This document shows positions 10,790-12,453 of a stretch of 12,453 bases of DNA, one piece after another. How positions within the stretch are numbered: position 1 is the first letter of the stretch; each line of letters starts with the position of its first letter. The position numbers and the translations under genes were made by a program. Source of the DNA: Chthoniobacter sp. (GTDB lineage: Bacteria; Verrucomicrobiota; Verrucomicrobiia; Chthoniobacterales; Chthoniobacteraceae); the NCBI GenBank assembly GCA_025352865.1, contig JANXSB010000690.1, positions 1 to 12,453 of the forward strand, in the 5' to 3' direction. Below the pieces are notes generated by a model that did not search any database, was not told the origin of the DNA, and worked only from the letters and a program-made list of their open reading frames with translations.

Positions 10790-12453
10790 TCAATAAACAC
10801 GGATAACCTGCAGGCGCGCGAATCGTTTGGCGGGTGTGGACAGGGTTTCGGTCGCCGTGACCATCTTAACCGGAGCCTCACTGGGCGCATCGGCCTCGGA
10901 GACAAAGCCGCTGCCGGTCGGGATGGCTCCCGCGGCACTCTGGACGATGGTGCCCCATGTCACCAGATCACTGCTGGTTTGGAGGTTGTAGGTCAGGTCG
11001 ATGGCGCGAGGATCGCGGCGGAAGGCAAAGGTGAAGACGGTATTCACACCGGATTGTATCGCGGAGGTTTGCACACCCGACGGCGGGGGATTGGCCGCCA
11101 GTGGCGAAATGGCGAAGGCGTATTCCACCAAGCTGACCAACCCATCGCCATTGAAGTCCGCCAGATCATCGACATAAGTGCCGGGTGTGGGGAAATACTG
11201 GCGCAGCCAGCTCTCGCGGCGCGTGAGCGGAGGCAGCACGGGGTTATAGTTGAGCGAAAGCATGGGTCGCACATTGGTGGTGCCTTCCCGGCTGTCGAAG
11301 CGGCGGGCCGTGAGATTGGTCGCTTCGTCGCCAATTAAAATCCATCCGAAGTTAGTCGCGGGAGTGTTCACCCAGCCTTGCACATCGGCGGCCAGTTGGG
11401 CGGCGGTCCATGTATAAAGACCCAGAGCTGTGCTGACCGTCGCAGTCGCGGAAGGCGTTGCGCTATAACTGCCACCCGCGGTGCTCCAGAGCGTAGGTGT
11501 GCTCGGATCGTAAAAGCGCGCCGTCCATGTAGCGTCGCCCACCGTGGCGGCCACACCGGCTCCACTACCGTTGCCGAGCGGGTCCGACGTGCCTTCTCCC
11601 CAGTCCTGACTAAGCCGGGACAAAGACATGCTGGCATCGGCCGTGGCTGCGGTTTGATTCAGGTTCAGCGTCAATTGGGCCGATGTAATGACCGCACCAC
11701 CGGGCAGCGAACCGGCCGCATTGAATCCCAGCAAGGCCCGGCGCAGGTTGCCGGAATTGGTGCGCCCGGAAGTCAGCTTGCCACCGGCGTCGCTGTTCGA
11801 GGTTAGCTCCGAGAAAATGGTGTTATCTTTCGATGGGTTAAGGGTGGCGGTCAAAACCTGGGCGGCGACGATTTTGTAGATGCCACCGGTGGGCTTGCCG
11901 TTCACGTCCAGCTCGAACGGACCGCGCGTGACCTTCGTGGCGACATAGATTTCCCCCTGCTCGTCACGGCCAAAGGAATAGATGCGCGTGGTCAGCGGAT
12001 TGCCTCCCGCTACCGGAAGCACCGAGAGCACCCAGTTATTCGAGCTGGCAGGCGTCTCCTCCAGACCTAGTAGAGTTCCCGTGGCATTGCCAATAGCATG
12101 GCTGTAATCGCCGAAAACGTATTTGCCTGCCAAGGCTGGGATCGCACTCCCACGGTAGAGATAGCCACCAGTCACCGATGCGCCAATCTTCGGCAACTCA
12201 GGTGAGCCGATAGTTATCCCCATATGCGCGTATTGAGCGATGGGTGCGATTAGCGGCAGACCACTGTTCGGTGCGGTGGCGTCGTGGTCGAAAGTGCCTT
12301 CCTTGACCCGCCAGCCATAGTTACCTCCCGCGACAATGATGTTCACCTCCTCAACCTTATCCTGACCCACATCGCCCTCGAAGAGACGGTTGGTTCCACC
12401 CGGCCCGTCGTCGAACGAAAACCGCCAGGGATTCCGCACGCCGTAGGCGTAGA
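10790..12453 (-). CDS. GSDH-type (PQQ sugar dehydrogenase-like) protein fused to DNRLRE and dockerin-like regions, 5' end off window
   Basis: About 553 C-terminal residues are visible; the gene enters from the right edge, where the frame stays open (YAYG before VRNPWR). The first third is the C-terminal part of a GSDH beta-propeller, as in PQQ-dependent aldose or sorbosone dehydrogenases: YGVRNPWRFSFD, EGDVGQDKVEEVN, GGNYGWRVKEGTFD, GGYLYRG and GKYVFGDY, ending at GGIYKI near 11875. A DNRLRE/CBM96-like domain follows (about 11865-11235), with DWGEGT, GDATWTARF, ADVQGWVN and TARRFDSREG. Next is a single Ca-loop, DFNGDGLVSLVEYAF (about 11160-11112), of the dockerin/EF-hand kind, then a Verrucomicrobia-style beta tail (about 11000-10793). 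The propeller's catalytic and PQQ contacts, plus any signal peptide, lie outside the window, so PQQ use is unproven. Sugar oxidation at the cell surface with carbohydrate binding by the added domain is the likely role. The internal GTG at 12439 is not the true start. Confidence 0.88.
   Translation of the reverse strand, partial: YAYGVRNPWRFSFDDGPGGTNRLFEGDVGQDKVEEVNIIVAGGNYGWRVKEGTFDHDATAPNSGLPLIAPIAQYAHMGITIGSPELPKIGASVTGGYLYRGSAIPALAGKYVFGDYSHAIGNATGTLLGLEETPASSNNWVLSVLPVAGGNPLTTRIYSFGRDEQGEIYVATKVTRGPFELDVNGKPTGGIYKIVAAQVLTATLNPSKDNTIFSELTSNSDAGGKLTSGRTNSGNLRRALLGFNAAGSLPGGAVITSAQLTLNLNQTAATADASMSLSRLSQDWGEGTSDPLGNGSGAGVAATVGDATWTARFYDPSTPTLWSTAGGSYSATPSATATVSTALGLYTWTAAQLAADVQGWVNTPATNFGWILIGDEATNLTARRFDSREGTTNVRPMLSLNYNPVLPPLTRRESWLRQYFPTPGTYVDDLADFNGDGLVSLVEYAFAISPLAANPPPSGVQTSAIQSGVNTVFTFAFRRDPRAIDLTYNLQTSSDLVTWGTIVQSAAGAIPTGSGFVSEADAPSEAPVKMVTATETLSTPAKRFARLQVIRVY

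Noticed and set aside
10789..10938. Longer upstream start for the PEP-CTERM gene (GTG-type at 10938)
   Set aside because: It would overlap the preceding gene by about 150 bp and add a basic Pro-rich segment before a clear signal peptide. The ATG at 10788 fits much better.
1..12453. tRNA, rRNA, CRISPR arrays, insertion sequences, prophage genes
   Set aside because: Looked for and not found. The only repeats are intragenic protein-coding ones and short inverted repeats near promoters or gene ends.

Overview
The window looks like a piece of a GC-rich Verrucomicrobia (PVC group) chromosome. Three independent signs point there: a PduL phosphotransacylase next to a DeoR-family regulator, as in Planctomycetes/Verrucomicrobia microcompartment loci; a secreted DUF1800/DUF1501 gene pair; and a PEP-CTERM protein beside a secreted sugar-dehydrogenase-like fusion. 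This is judged from protein motifs only; no database search was run.

Left part (1-1705, minus strand): a DeoR-type repressor gene is followed by pduL and then by the first five codons of a further gene that leaves the window. PduL carries both metal-binding His-x-His motifs and an N-terminal amphipathic segment like the encapsulation peptides that send enzymes into microcompartments. A good sigma-70-type promoter lies in the deoR-pduL gap. A perfect 8-bp inverted repeat covers its -10 box and likely start point, so local repression by the neighbouring regulator is a reasonable model. In known Planctomycetes/Verrucomicrobia compartments the substrates are fucose and rhamnose, degraded through lactaldehyde.

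Middle part (1706-9985, plus strand): after a 293-bp divergent spacer comes a 1898-residue exported protein. It has a calcium-binding repeat, a Calx-beta-like domain, a PA14 domain, an Ig-like domain, a second PA14-like region and a CHRD-like region, followed by a DUF1800 domain. The DUF1800 domain is interrupted by about 370 residues of beta-rich tandem repeats. Six bases downstream is a DUF1501 protein with a twin-arginine-like leader. Next, 97 bp on, is a small membrane-anchored protein with a long Pro/Ser/Thr-rich linker and a C-terminal fold resembling the core of a type II pseudopilin. The first two clearly form an operon and probably a secreted or surface system of unknown biochemical role; the third may belong with them.

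Right part (10018-12453, minus strand, convergent): the 3' part of a secreted GSDH-type (PQQ sugar dehydrogenase-like) beta-propeller gene, fused to a DNRLRE/CBM96-like domain and a Ca-binding dockerin-like segment. One base after its stop begins a PEP-CTERM protein carrying a second, clearly related DNRLRE domain. The whole window therefore fits a polysaccharide- and sugar-oriented lifestyle, with surface adhesion/binding proteins next to a sugar-degrading microcompartment. No RNA genes, insertion sequences or CRISPR arrays were seen.
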